The notes under the pieces: model-generated
The model's database searches: none
What the model was told of the DNA's origin: nothing
Seen by the model: only the letters and a program-made list of their open reading frames with translations
In this document: one piece after another, positions 44,475-52,719 of the stretch
Numbering within the stretch: the first letter of the stretch is position 1
Layout: the number at the start of each line of letters is the position of its first letter
Made by a program: the position numbers and the translations under genes
Origin: Palsa-189 sp963803735
GTDB lineage: Bacteria; Acidobacteriota; Terriglobia; Acidiferrales; UBA7541
Direction: 5' to 3'
DNA: 64,000 nucleotides
Assembly: GCA_963803735.1 (NCBI GenBank)
Contig: CAWDNV010000001.1
Span: 1-64,000 of the forward strand

Positions 44475-44700
44475 CTGAAAAAACAGTGTTGAGCGTCTCT
44501 AGACGCAGCATTCTTCGTGCGTTCCAAAGAGTTAACAGGTTGGACAACTTCATCCTAGCACAAACCCAAAGCCAGAGGTACCTTTCCAAGGCCAAAGTTG
44601 TCCCGCGGATTTAGCCGCCGTTGGTAGCTGAGTTGCTAGGAATTGCCCATCGCACATACAGTTGCGAGATGTGGCCTGAATAACTTAAACAGGTGATTGC

Positions 44701-45693
44701 ATGAACGCTACGAAAAAGGTGGCCCTGACTGCCGCCGTCTTGGCCGTTCTGGCCGGGGCCATCGGTAGACTGCCAATCTCAGGTTGGTCCCGCCCAACCG
44801 TTGCGGAGCCTCTTTACATTCGGGGAGCCGTCGTTGAGCAAGAGAATGACCCGGCTAAGCAGCTGCCAATCTCTGATGTCGACGTAACTGCCGCGGACAA
44901 TGCGGCCGTATCCCGTGTGACTTCCGATAGTTCCGGCTTTTTCAGCCTCTCGTTGCGGCCGGACGTCAAGCCCGGCACCCCGATCAGTCTGAAATTTCGC
45001 AGTTCTGATTACAAGCCGCTGGATCTGAACGTAGTTGTGGGTGATGAAATCAATATTGCTCGCATGGTTCCGGTCCGCCAGGAAGCTCAGAACCGCGGTC
45101 CTGTAGTGAGCGTGACCGGTATTTCTGTGCGGTATTCGGTCGAGACTACAAACGCAGTCAACGTTGGAAGCGCGGTCAAGACCTTTGAGGTCATGAATAC
45201 GGGGAATCTCCCTTGCGCCGGGAAACCGCCTTGTTCGCCAGGAATGAGGTGGAAGGCAGCTGTTGGTTCGGCAACGCTTGACGCAGGTGAGGGCAAAGAA
45301 TTTCGAAACGCCAGACTATCCTGCATTGCGGGCCCGTGCCCCTTTACCACCGTCGAATCGGACAATTTTTCGAAAGGAGGCCGCACCATCAGCGCCTCTG
45401 TTCGTGATTGGTCGGATACAACGACGTTTCTGCTCGAGGGGGACGTTTTCCGCAGGCAGACCGCAGATGTGATCCGCCAGGCTTTCCCGGTCATAATCGA
45501 CCAGGCGATGAACTTTACCCTGCCGGCTTCCGCTGAGGGAGCAAGCATTGACGCGAAGCTCGACGGAACGCCAATCGTTTTCCCCATCGGGCCTACTCCG
45601 ATATTGAGTTGGGCTAATTGCAGTGTCCGGACGGGCCAGGATCAGGCGCGAGTTTTCTGGTGCCAGCTCAAACCCGGCTACCGCTTCCCTTGA
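44701..45693 (+). CDS. Secreted protein with carboxypeptidase-regulatory-like domain, function unknown
   Basis: A 330-residue protein with ribosome site AGGTG 7 bases before ATG 44701 and an N-terminal signal or anchor (VALTAAVLAVLAGAI). Residues 40-120 look like a carboxypeptidase-regulatory-like beta sandwich (IRGAVVEQENDPAKQLPISD, SDSSGFFSLSL, ISLKFRSSDYKPLDLNVVV). The remainder, with two cysteine pairs (CAGKPPCSPGM and CIAGPCPF), is not recognised. The cysteines suggest disulphides outside the cytoplasm. A degraded crp-type fragment follows. No enzyme motif was seen. Confidence 0.65.
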   Translation: MNATKKVALTAAVLAVLAGAIGRLPISGWSRPTVAEPLYIRGAVVEQENDPAKQLPISDVDVTAADNAAVSRVTSDSSGFFSLSLRPDVKPGTPISLKFRSSDYKPLDLNVVVGDEINIARMVPVRQEAQNRGPVVSVTGISVRYSVETTNAVNVGSAVKTFEVMNTGNLPCAGKPPCSPGMRWKAAVGSATLDAGEGKEFRNARLSCIAGPCPFTTVESDNFSKGGRTISASVRDWSDTTTFLLEGDVFRRQTADVIRQAFPVIIDQAMNFTLPASAEGASIDAKLDGTPIVFPIGPTPILSWANCSVRTGQDQARVFWCQLKPGYRFP

Positions 45694-45759
45694 TATTTCT
45701 AGCAGCTATTATCTAAATCCGCCGTTGACAACTGAGGTTAGGGTTTTTGCGTTACTAAG

Positions 45760-45954
45760 ATGCGGAGCGCAAACAACCAGGCACTCACGCTTCCTAAGGT
45801 CTCTCAGACAACCTTGGCGGAGATGGTGGGTACCACCCGCACTCACGTAAATTTTTTCATGAACAAGTTCAGAAAGCTCGGCTTCGTCGATTACGATTAC
45901 AACGGCGGGCTGAAGATCAATAATTCGCTTCTCAGCGTGGTCCTGCGCGACTAG
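45760..45954 (+). pseudogene. C-terminal remnant of a Crp/Fnr-family regulator
   Basis: The 64 codons end in a complete Crp-type winged helix: VSQTTLAEMVGTTRTHVNFF, then MNKFRKLGFVDYDYNG and SLLSVVLRD. This is nearly the same as the tail of the intact Crp gene at 47.5-48.1 kb (ISQETLAEMIGTSRSRVNMF, SLLSVVLHD). The cyclic-nucleotide-binding domain is missing and a different gene lies immediately upstream, so this is a truncated paralogue. It might still make a DNA-binding peptide, but no ribosome site is seen. Confidence 0.8.
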
Positions 45955-46083
45955 CGTTCAAACGCCCGGTCCGGGCCCTGCTCCGAAATCACTTGCTGCA
46001 GCAATGGGTGGGAAGGCCCTTTTTGGCGGGCACCTGATGTCTTTTCGAATACTCTGCGCTTAAATTACCGTCGTGGTTAAAAC

Positions 46084-46389
46084 ATGTACACCGAACACCG
46101 TCGCGCACTCCGCCATCTCCTCGGAGGAACTGTCGAGTGGCTAACTTGGAATCGGGAAAGGAAATCGTAACAGTGGCCCGCAATCTCAGCCTGTTTGGTT
46201 ATTTTGTGGCAACGGCCACTCCTTTCCTTACGGGAACGAAGGTCAGCATTGCGAATCACACCCCACGGCGCGACGTTCGCATCCTTTGGCTGGGTGGCCA
46301 ATGCCTCAGCCGCCGAGGGTATGGGGATTGCGTTTGGCGGAATTGAAACTAAAGACCGAGCGATCCTCGACACCTGGCTGGCTGGGTGA
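46084..46389 (+). pseudogene. PilZ-domain protein with two apparent frameshifts
   Basis: Three frame segments read as one ~100-residue PilZ protein. From ATG 46084 comes MYTEHRRALRHLLGGTVE (RxxxR motif). The next frame gives LESGKEIVTVARNLSLFGYF (NxSxxG motif NLSLFG) and TPFLTGTKVSI. The first frame resumes with RITPHGATFASFGWVANASA and GMGIAFGGIETKDRAILDTW. One base seems missing near 46136 and one added near 46251, so the frame is restored. If corrected, it would be a second c-di-GMP receptor. The two events could equally be real decay next to the crp remnant. Confidence 0.72.
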
Positions 46390-46473
46390 GAAGCACGGCG
46401 GCATCTGGCGCAGATTGCTGGCACCGTTCCAAATGGAACGGTATTGCTCGGACCTTTAGAGCATCATGTGTGT

Positions 46474-46590
46474 ATGTCCAAAATTAAAACGAAGAAAGAA
46501 TCGGACAAGACCCTGCTCTCCAACGTCAAGAAGGAAATGGCGAAGCCCCGCATGGCCAAATCCGCACGTGAAAAGAAAAACGAACTCTAG
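46474..46590 (+). CDS. Small lysine-rich protein (38 residues)
   Basis: ATG 46474 opens a 38-codon frame rich in Lys, Met and Arg (MSKIKTKKESDKTLLSNVKK at the start, ending SAREKKNEL). Composition suggests nucleic-acid binding or a stress-related small protein. There is no good ribosome site and no family is recognised. It lies 57 bases upstream of the zinc-finger gene on the same strand and could be a leader of that gene or simply untranslated. Confidence 0.3.
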   Translation: MSKIKTKKESDKTLLSNVKKEMAKPRMAKSAREKKNEL

Positions 46591-46647
46591 CCGCTGCGCG
46601 AATCGTGCTGGGCAGCTTGCAGGAATTTTAACTTCGGAGGAACAGTT

Positions 46648-46860
46648 ATGACGAACGGAGATGTTCCCGAATCCTACGGGGTTTGTGACGAATGCAAGAA
46701 TCCAATTGATCGGCCAGAAGAGGTGACCTATCTCTTTGATAAGCCCGTTCACACGAAATGCTATCCCAACGAAGGCGAAATTCAGAGACGACTTGACTCT
46801 CACACGTCCGGAATATCGTTGCGGCCGGGGGCTCAGATATCGTCGTCACGGTATCGCTGA
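46648..46860 (+). CDS. Small zinc-finger-like protein (70 residues)
   Basis: A 70-residue protein with strong ribosome site CGGAGGAA seven bases before ATG 46648. GVCDECKNPIDRPEEVTYLF followed by KPVHTKCYP gives a C-x2-C...H-x2-C arrangement, which could bind one zinc ion like half a LIM domain. The C-terminal third is polar and unremarkable. Function unknown; it may act in protein-protein contact. It is flanked by other very small genes. Confidence 0.6.
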   Translation: MTNGDVPESYGVCDECKNPIDRPEEVTYLFDKPVHTKCYPNEGEIQRRLDSHTSGISLRPGAQISSSRYR

Positions 46861-47105
46861 AAGACACTCGTGCGCAACTGCCCGGCACGAAGATGGCGTC
46901 CGGAAGTTCGTTTTCGTCCCAACTTCATAGCTGTTCACAACCGGACAGACACTGGTGCTGAGTATCGTTATGATCAGGCTCTGATTCGATGGAGCGCACG
47001 GCGGCCACTCCTTTGAAAAGACTTGAGTCTCGGCGCGCGGCATCCTTTGACTTCACTACCGGCCATAAACTGCATGCCCCAAAATGTCGCGCTCCGCGAC
47101 CAAAT

Positions 47106-47186
47106 TTAACTGCGCCAACGAGAGTATCCCCAGCCCCCACCACCCAGCAAAAACAGAACTACAAGAACGATCAATATAGTTTCCAT
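47106..47186 (-). CDS. 26-residue membrane protein (DUF3309-like)
   Basis: Minus-strand ATG 47186 begins METILIVLVVLFLLGGGGWG and ends YSRWRS at TAA 47106-47108. GAGG about 8 bases upstream is a good ribosome site. One hydrophobic helix, a glycine run and an aromatic/arginine tail match the start of DUF3309-type small membrane proteins, which are usually somewhat longer. Nothing else convincing lies between 46861 and 47495; a plus-strand 140-codon frame overlapping it has no coding signature. Function unknown. Confidence 0.6.
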   Translation of the reverse strand: METILIVLVVLFLLGGGGWGYSRWRS

Positions 47187-47495
47187 ATCTCTACCTCACT
47201 CGTCAGAGGAAGCTGGCTGACTCGCCTACTTCCTCCGGTAGGCAGCATCATAAAAGAGCCGAAGATGGATATCTGTTCATATCCGGCACACATTCGCTTT
47301 TGTTTGCTTTTTCCGTGGCTGACACTACAACGGCTACAGGATTGGTCCCGGATTGATCGCAGTTGTCCCGTCGCGTTTGAATGGTCGTTGACGCAACGGG
47401 AAGGGAAGTAGCAGAGTAGACTTCAAGCGGGCGCGCCCAGCCTCAAGTAATCCGCGATTAAATCTGCTTTTTGATGGAAATCGCCTTTCGTCTTA

Positions 47496-48149
47496 TCAAT
47501 CGTGCAGAACAACACTTAGAAGTGAACTGTTGATGTGGAGCCCGCCGTCACTATGAATGAAGCCCAGTTTCTTGAATTTATTCATGAACATATTAACTCG
47601 GGAACGCGAAGTGCCAATCATTTCCGCCAAAGTCTCTTGAGATATCTTGGCGAGAACTCTTTGCGGTTGGCCTTCCTTTCCGTAGCGGGCAAGCAGTAGA
47701 AGAGTCCGAGCGAGCCTTTTCTCAGTCGAGTTAAAGAGTTGATCGATGAGGTCTGCCTCGACTCGAATGTTCCTTGAAAGCATGTACTTGATAAAACGAT
47801 CTGAGAATTCATGTTCGCCGTGCAGGACGCGAACCATCTCCTCTTTCTCAATGGCAAGCACGGTAGTGGGTGTGCTCGCGGTGGCCGTCCCCATACAGAC
47901 CTTCTGACCCGCCAGGCATCCTTCGCCGAAAAAGTCCCCCGGTCCCAGCATGGCGACCACGGCTTCTTTGCCAACCTCGTTGACCACGGACAGCTTCACA
48001 TTGCCTATTTGAATGTACATTACATGATTAGAGGAATCGCCCTGTGTGAAGATGGTCGCGTTTCTTTGAAACTCCACAACCTTTCGGGCTACACCGGCTG
48101 AATCCAGAAATGCCTGGGCATCAAAAGTGGACGTTTTGGTTTGCTTCAT
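47496..48149 (-). CDS. Crp/Fnr-family transcriptional regulator
   Basis: A 217-residue regulator. Residues 20-140 are a cyclic-nucleotide-binding-like barrel (IFTQGDSSNHVMYIQIGNVK, AMLGPGDFFGEGCLAG), then the dimerisation helix and a winged helix (ISQETLAEMIGTSRSRVNMF, LGFIHSDGG). The barrel keeps the GEG turn, but the usual cAMP-binding Arg-Ser/Thr pair is replaced by CLAGQKVCMGTATA, so cAMP binding is doubtful. No cysteine cluster for iron-sulphur is present. It lies alone between small genes. An inverted repeat 55-75 bases upstream may be its own operator. A truncated near-copy of its C-terminus is at 45.8 kb. Confidence 0.9.
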   Translation of the reverse strand: MKQTKTSTFDAQAFLDSAGVARKVVEFQRNATIFTQGDSSNHVMYIQIGNVKLSVVNEVGKEAVVAMLGPGDFFGEGCLAGQKVCMGTATASTPTTVLAIEKEEMVRVLHGEHEFSDRFIKYMLSRNIRVEADLIDQLFNSTEKRLARTLLLLARYGKEGQPQRVLAKISQETLAEMIGTSRSRVNMFMNKFKKLGFIHSDGGLHINSSLLSVVLHD

Positions 48150-48203
48150 AAATCAGACCCTCAACTGACTGGAGTTAAGGGTACCTGATTTCCGGAGTCA
48201 AAG

Positions 48204-48223
48204 GTGTGCCGTACCGGACACAC
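48204..48223. promoter_or_regulatory. Inverted repeat resembling a Crp-type operator
   Basis: GTGTG (48204-48208) and CACAC (48219-48223) are mirror halves 10 bases apart, with a further matching C/G pair inside. The half-site resembles the TGTGA of Crp boxes. It lies 55-75 bases upstream of the Crp-type gene start, so autoregulation is plausible. Confidence 0.35.
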
Positions 48224-48330
48224 GATAGCGCACCCACGTTTGCTCGTATTCGCAAGCTTTTACGCACACTCAACATGTGAGTATGCATTTCTGTCGCTTA
48301 TTGGACAGACGTGAGGCGTTGGCCGCGTTT

Positions 48331-48483
48331 CTACGCGCTCGCTGCGCTGCGTCTCATGAAATGCATCACAAGTAATACGACGCCCGCAATTAGGGCAACG
48401 TGAATAAAAGTTGTGGTTACGTGAAATGCCAAAAATCCAGCCAACCAAAGAACAATCAGAGCTACGGCGATTATCGCAAGCAT
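48331..48483 (-). CDS. 50-residue lmo0937/DUF5670-like membrane protein
   Basis: Minus-strand ATG 48483, with AAGGAG about 9 bases upstream, encodes MLAIIAVALIVLWLAGFLAF, then HVTTTFIHVALIAGVVLLVM and a basic tail ending at TAG 48331-48333. Two hydrophobic helices with a WL-GF and F-H pattern match the lmo0937 family of tiny membrane proteins, often stress-induced in soil bacteria. It is divergent from the ACT-domain gene and upstream of the Crp gene on the same strand. Function unknown. Confidence 0.75.
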   Translation of the reverse strand: MLAIIAVALIVLWLAGFLAFHVTTTFIHVALIAGVVLLVMHFMRRSAASA

Positions 48484-48754
48484 GTGGTCATCTCCTTGCT
48501 CCGGAGATTAGTAACATGGAAGACGAAGTCTGTGCCATTACGAACACTTTCGCGTTTTTATTTACATTCAATCTTGCCATGTAAAAGTGAAGTCTCTTTT
48601 CAGTTGAGACAATAGTCTTTTTCCACAGTACCCCATTCGCAGTAAGCAATCTCTTGGATGGTGGATTGACCGGCAGGCGGCGTACCCTGCTCGCATCAGC
48701 CCCGCAGGATCGCACCCAGGCGTTCCTCACAAAATCCACACAAGGAGATCGACT

Positions 48755-49171
48755 ATGCCAACGGCCAAAGAACTCAACATCCAACTCGAAAATCAGCCAG
48801 GTACGCTCGCGAAGTTATGCAAGGGGCTTTCAGACCGAAAAGTGAACATCGTGGCCTTCCAGGCATCCACTGCTGAGCGCAGGAGCCAGGTACATCTCAT
48901 AGTGGACAATGTGGCAGCGGCCAAAACGGTTTTGGACACTGAAAGATTGACCTACACCGAAAATGATGTGGCACAAGTAGCGTTACCGAGCCGCCCAGGC
49001 GAACTGGCGCGTGTCGCGGGGCGGCTTGGCGAGGCCAATATCAACATCAACTATGCCTACGGCGGAGTGGAACCGAGCACGAACACACCGCTGTTGTTCT
49101 TCGGCGTGGCCGAAGTTGGCCGCGCAGCCCAACTGCTTGACCAAACCGCTTCTGCGGCTGCGGGCAGATAG
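48755..49171 (+). CDS. Tandem ACT-domain protein
   Basis: A 138-residue protein made of two ACT domains. The first is ELNIQLENQPGTLAKLCKGL to about residue 68, the second begins DVAQVALPSRPGELARVAGR. Each has the ligand-loop pattern PGxLA. AAGGAG a few bases before ATG 48755 is the ribosome site. Stand-alone tandem ACT proteins bind amino acids and often act as regulators or sensors. The ligand is not evident. A strong intrinsic terminator follows 33 bases after the stop, so the gene is transcribed alone. Confidence 0.87.
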   Translation: MPTAKELNIQLENQPGTLAKLCKGLSDRKVNIVAFQASTAERRSQVHLIVDNVAAAKTVLDTERLTYTENDVAQVALPSRPGELARVAGRLGEANININYAYGGVEPSTNTPLLFFGVAEVGRAAQLLDQTASAAAGR

Positions 49172-49203
49172 CCCCCGTTTGTCAACCTACCAGGATTGAG
49201 GCT

Positions 49204-49235
49204 GAGGCCGCTTCCCCGCGGCCTCTTGCCTTTTG
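49204..49235 (+). terminator. Intrinsic terminator after the ACT-domain gene
   Basis: GAGGCCGC (49204-49211) pairs perfectly with GCGGCCTC (49218-49225) around TTCCCC, followed by TTGCCTTTT. An 8-bp GC-rich stem plus T-rich tail 33 bases after the stop is a good intrinsic terminator. Confidence 0.75.
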
Positions 49236-49428
49236 TAGCTGATCCGCAGCTTGCCTCTATTGTCGTGCCGCTCGTTTGCGCGCCAGTAGGACTGCTCGTG
49301 TCGTCACTAAATTCCTTTTCTGCGCGTGCGTCAGCATGCACCAGTCCGGCCAGGCCATCGCACGCAGCTCCAGTTCGTCGATGAAAATCACGAAGGCAGC
49401 ACGGTGGCCGCGACGGTGGAAATAAAAA

Positions 49429-49504
49429 GGAGGCGACCCAGGTCAAGCCGCCTCCCGTGTCCCCGGTGAGGGACTGTCCTTGCCCGTCGGAGGAGGGCAG
49501 GACA
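49429..49504. ncRNA. Candidate structured RNA: two adjacent hairpins
   Basis: In the 450-base space before the RNase R gene, two stems lie side by side. GGAGGCG (49429-49435) pairs with CGCCTCC (49449-49455). TGTCCTTGCCC (49475-49485) pairs with GGGCAGGACA (49495-49504) with one bulged T. On the minus strand the first stem is followed by TTTTTATT, so it would act as a terminator for a short minus-strand RNA that includes the second hairpin. It does not match SRP RNA, 6S RNA, tmRNA or tRNA features I could recall. Apart from the ACT-gene terminator, the rest of 49172-49624 shows nothing recognisable. Confidence 0.4.
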
Positions 49505-49624
49505 TGTGTGTGCTAGCCTACAGACTTAGAACCCTGCGGCCGGCTAAAAGTTTCGATAAAATTTGCGGAATTACGGAAAACTCCCCCTTTTTGTTAACTC
49601 CCCTATCTAGAGTATCCTGCATAT

Positions 49625-52193
49625 ATGTCGCGAACCGAGACTTTCACCGAACAGGACGTTCTAAGCTTTCTCGGCAATGCGCAACATCCAGCGTCGGTCC
49701 GGGAAATCGCCTCAGGTTTGAGTCTGCGGCACGCGGCGAGGCGCGCCCTCGCTAGCGTTCTATCGCGGTTGAAGCGCCAGCGACTCGTGGAGGAGTTGAG
49801 AGGCGGCCAATATCGTCTCGCGGGCTCGCGGCCTGAACCGCACGCGACAACAAAGCCCACGGCAACCGCTGGCTCACAAGCGAAGCCAGCCAAGCGCGAT
49901 CCTAATCTGCTCACAGGCAGGTTGGTAGCACATCGCGATGGTTACGGCTTTGTAGTCCCCGATTCGCCGCGAACCGACCTCGATGGCGATCTCTTCATAC
50001 CCCCGGATCAATTGGGAGACGCCATGCACGGCGATCGCGTTCTCGCTCGCATCGAACGCCGCGACACTCGCCGCGCGCCCGGCTCTCCAGCGCGTGCTGA
50101 AGGACGCATAGTGAAAGTCCTGGGCCGCGCCCACCCGACCGTCGTTGGTCTTTTTCATTACGGCCACCGCAGCAACTTCGTGACTCCTTACGAATCCCGC
50201 CTTCATCACGAAATCGTAATTCCGCCGGGCGAGGAGTTGACGCCTGAGCTCCGTGCCAGGCACAAAGCCGAGAAGCTTCCCAAGCCGGGGTCTTTGCGCC
50301 TGCCTGAGTTGGAAGGCGCGGTTGTAGACGTTGAGATCACCAGATTCCCGCGAGCCGGCGTTCCGGCGACCGGTCGTGTCGTCGAAGTCCTCGGAAAGCC
50401 GGGTGAATTCAGCCTCGACGTGGAAATTCTCGTTCGCAAACATCATCTGCCGCACCGATTTCCAGAAGATGTCATCGAGCAGGCCCGGCAAGCCGCCCGG
50501 CCCGTAGGAAATGCCGAACGTGAGTGCCGCCGGGATTTTCGTCATCTGCCGATCGTAACCATCGATGGCGAAACAGCACGCGATTTCGACGATGCGGTAT
50601 ACGTCGAAAAACGCCCTGAAGGTTGGCATCTTCAAGTGCACATCGCCGACGTTTCCCACTACGTCGCGCGAGATTCGCCTCTTGACCTCGAGGCGCGTTT
50701 GCGAGGCACTTCTGTCTATTTTCCCGATCGCGCGGTGCCGATGCTGCCTGAGGAACTGTCGAATGGTATTTGCTCGCTGAATCCTCATGAAGATCGCCTC
50801 GTAATGAGCGCGCTCCTCGAGCTCGATCACAATGGCGAAGTGAAGGATGCGGAATTCACGCCGGGCGTGATTCGTTCCGCGGAGCGCATGACTTACACAG
50901 CCGTAAATCAGGTAATCGGGGGCGATCCTGTCGCCACTTCGCGCTATTCGGCGCTGGCCGGCCGGTTTCGCGATATGCGCGATCTTGCGTTGATTCTCAA
51001 TGCACGGCGCAGGCGGCGTGGCTCCATGGATTTCGATTTGCCCGAGCGTGTGCTTACCTTCGATGCCGAAGGCCGCATGACCGGAATTAGTCCGCAGCGA
51101 GCGCAATATCGCGCATCGCTTGATCGAAGAGTTCATGCTCGCCGCGAATCAGGCCGTGGCGACCTACTTGGAGCTGCGCGGGATTCCGTCTCTTCACCGC
51201 GTTCACGAAAAGCCTGATCCCAAAAAAGTCCTCGAATTTGAAGAGCTGGCGCACGCCTTCGGTTATTCGCTGGGTGTTCCCGGGCTCGCCGAGAAAAGCA
51301 TCACCGTTCGCCATGGGCGGGTTGCGGCGCCGGGGCGAGGCCGACGGGACGCCGGCGCGCGCGAGCGGCCTATGATCGTCAGGCTTCCAAGCTCGGAGAA
51401 TTTTCAGATTACGCCCCAGCACTATCAGCGCCTCACGCAAAAACTTGCCGGTAAGCCGGAAGAGCGAATCCTCTCGTACCTGATGTTGCGTTCGCTGAAG
51501 CAGGCGCGCTATGCGGTCGAGCCGCTGGGTCATTTTGCGCTCGCCTTCGATCAATACACTCATTTCACTTCGCCCATTCGCCGTTATCCGGATCTGATCG
51601 TCCATCGCGCGCTCAAGTGGGCTCTCGCGCATCCCGATGCGCGGTTTAAAAAGGACCATCCTGATGCGCGATTTAAAGAAGCCCACCCTGATGCGCGCGC
51701 GAAACAAGGATCGCATCCTGATGGGCGGGCCGAACGAAAATCACGTCGTGAACACGCCGCGGCGCATTCTGATGGAGGCCCCGGAGAGGCTGCAGGCGTC
51801 GGTCCTTATACCACGGGCGGGCTCGCCGCGATTGCCGTCGAATCTTCCGAAACCGAACGGCGCGCTGACGGAGCCGAAAGAGAACTGATGGACTGGAAGA
51901 CGGCGCAATTCATGGAGCAGCATCTTGGTGACGAATATGACGCCTTGGTTATCTCCGTGCAGAAGTTTGGCTTCTTCGTGGAACTGATGGAGATTTTTGT
52001 GGAAGGGCTTGTGCCCATAAATCGCCTGGAAGAAGAGACCGGGGCGCATTGCCTATACCGCGAACGCGATCATGCCATCGTCTGCGGCCGGGGCGGACAT
52101 ACGCGCATCTGGAGCCTTGGCGATCGCGTGCGCGTCCGCGCTGACCGTATCGACCCCATGCGCCATCGCGTCGAATTCGCGCTGGTGACGTGA
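49625..52193 (+). pseudogene. rnr: Ribonuclease R, apparent frameshift
   Basis: Two plus-strand frames form one RNase II/R exoribonuclease of about 855 residues. The first (49625 to ~51104) has an N-terminal winged helix, cold-shock domains (LLTGRLVAHRDGYGFVVPD) and the RNB active site ARDFDDAVYVE near residue 320 with HIADVSHYV. The second resumes with NIAHRLIEEFMLAANQAVA and ends in an S1 domain (DALVISVQKFGFFVELMEIF). The switch lies near 51104 (GCGCAAT), consistent with one added base. RNase R degrades structured RNA. It is rarely lost, so a base-call error is likely. A histidine-aspartate repeat (51630-51743) interrupts the RNB domain. Confidence 0.88.
51630..51743 (+). repeat. In-frame HPDAR tandem repeats inside the RNase R gene
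   Basis: Units beginning CATCCCGATGCGCGG (51630), CATCCTGATGCGCGA (51657), CACCCTGATGCGCGC (51684) and CATCCTGATGGGCGG (51714) recur at 27-30 bases and encode HPDARFKKD, HPDARFKEA, HPDARAKQGS and HPDGRAERK. They extend a loop between HRALKWALA and the ERRADGAERE helix, which is short in most RNase R proteins. Confidence 0.8.
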
Positions 52194-52255
52194 TTCCGCG
52201 CTTTTCCTGCACCGCCTATTGCGATATCTTTGTGTGCTTTTTCACGAGGTGAATA

Positions 52256-52624
52256 GTGGCCATTCGAATGTGCCCGCATTGCGGAAATACGGTCCCCGCG
52301 GGCCCTGTTGTGGCGTTTTCCGACGGTCTGGAATGCCCCCATTGCCAAACGCGGCTGCAGGTCACTGACGGAAGCCGTATGATCGCCGCAGCGGTGGGGC
52401 TGGTTGCCGGCTGGATCGCTTGGTGGGTGACGCGCGCCTCGACCAATATACTCGGCTTCGCCCTCCCCGTTTTGTTTTCAGTTCTCGCCTTCGGGATCGT
52501 TTCGCCGCTGGTTTTAATGTTCACCGCGACATTGCGCATCGCGCCCGGCGCACCCGTTTTTGACCCCGTTCCCGCTCACGGCCACGCACCCAGTGTGCAC
52601 GGTCACGCGGGCGGCCATCATTAA
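52256..52624 (+). CDS. Small zinc-ribbon membrane protein with His-rich tail
   Basis: A 122-residue protein starting at GTG 52256. The first 35 residues are a zinc ribbon (MCPHCGNTV...LECPHCQ, two CPHC knuckles). Two membrane helices follow (MIAAAVGLVAGWIAWWV and ALPVLFSVLAFGIVSPLVLM), then a tail rich in histidine (PAHGHAPSVHGHAGGHH). The tail could bind metal. No family with known function is recognised. It sits 62 bases after the RNase R gene, with ACGAGG about 9 bases upstream. Confidence 0.65.
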   Translation: MAIRMCPHCGNTVPAGPVVAFSDGLECPHCQTRLQVTDGSRMIAAAVGLVAGWIAWWVTRASTNILGFALPVLFSVLAFGIVSPLVLMFTATLRIAPGAPVFDPVPAHGHAPSVHGHAGGHH

Positions 52625-52719
52625 GGCCATCGCTAAGCATTAAAGCCATTAAGATTGATCAGAGTAGATTTGTTCGCTGCGACACAACATCGCAGATAAA
52701 GACGCAGGAAGGAGGATCG

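Noticed and set aside
45964..45976. GCCCGGTCCGGGC palindrome as a terminator
   Set aside because: A one-base loop cannot form a normal hairpin and no T-run follows directly.
46989..47411. 140-codon plus-strand frame
   Set aside because: Composition is not protein-like and it overlaps the better-supported minus-strand 26-residue membrane protein.
49429..49504. Signal recognition particle RNA
   Set aside because: The conserved GGTCAGG...GGAAG...AGCAGCC core of SRP RNA is absent.
49874..51136. 420-codon open frame antisense to the RNase R gene
   Set aside because: The plus strand encodes clear RNase R domains here; the antisense translation resembles nothing.
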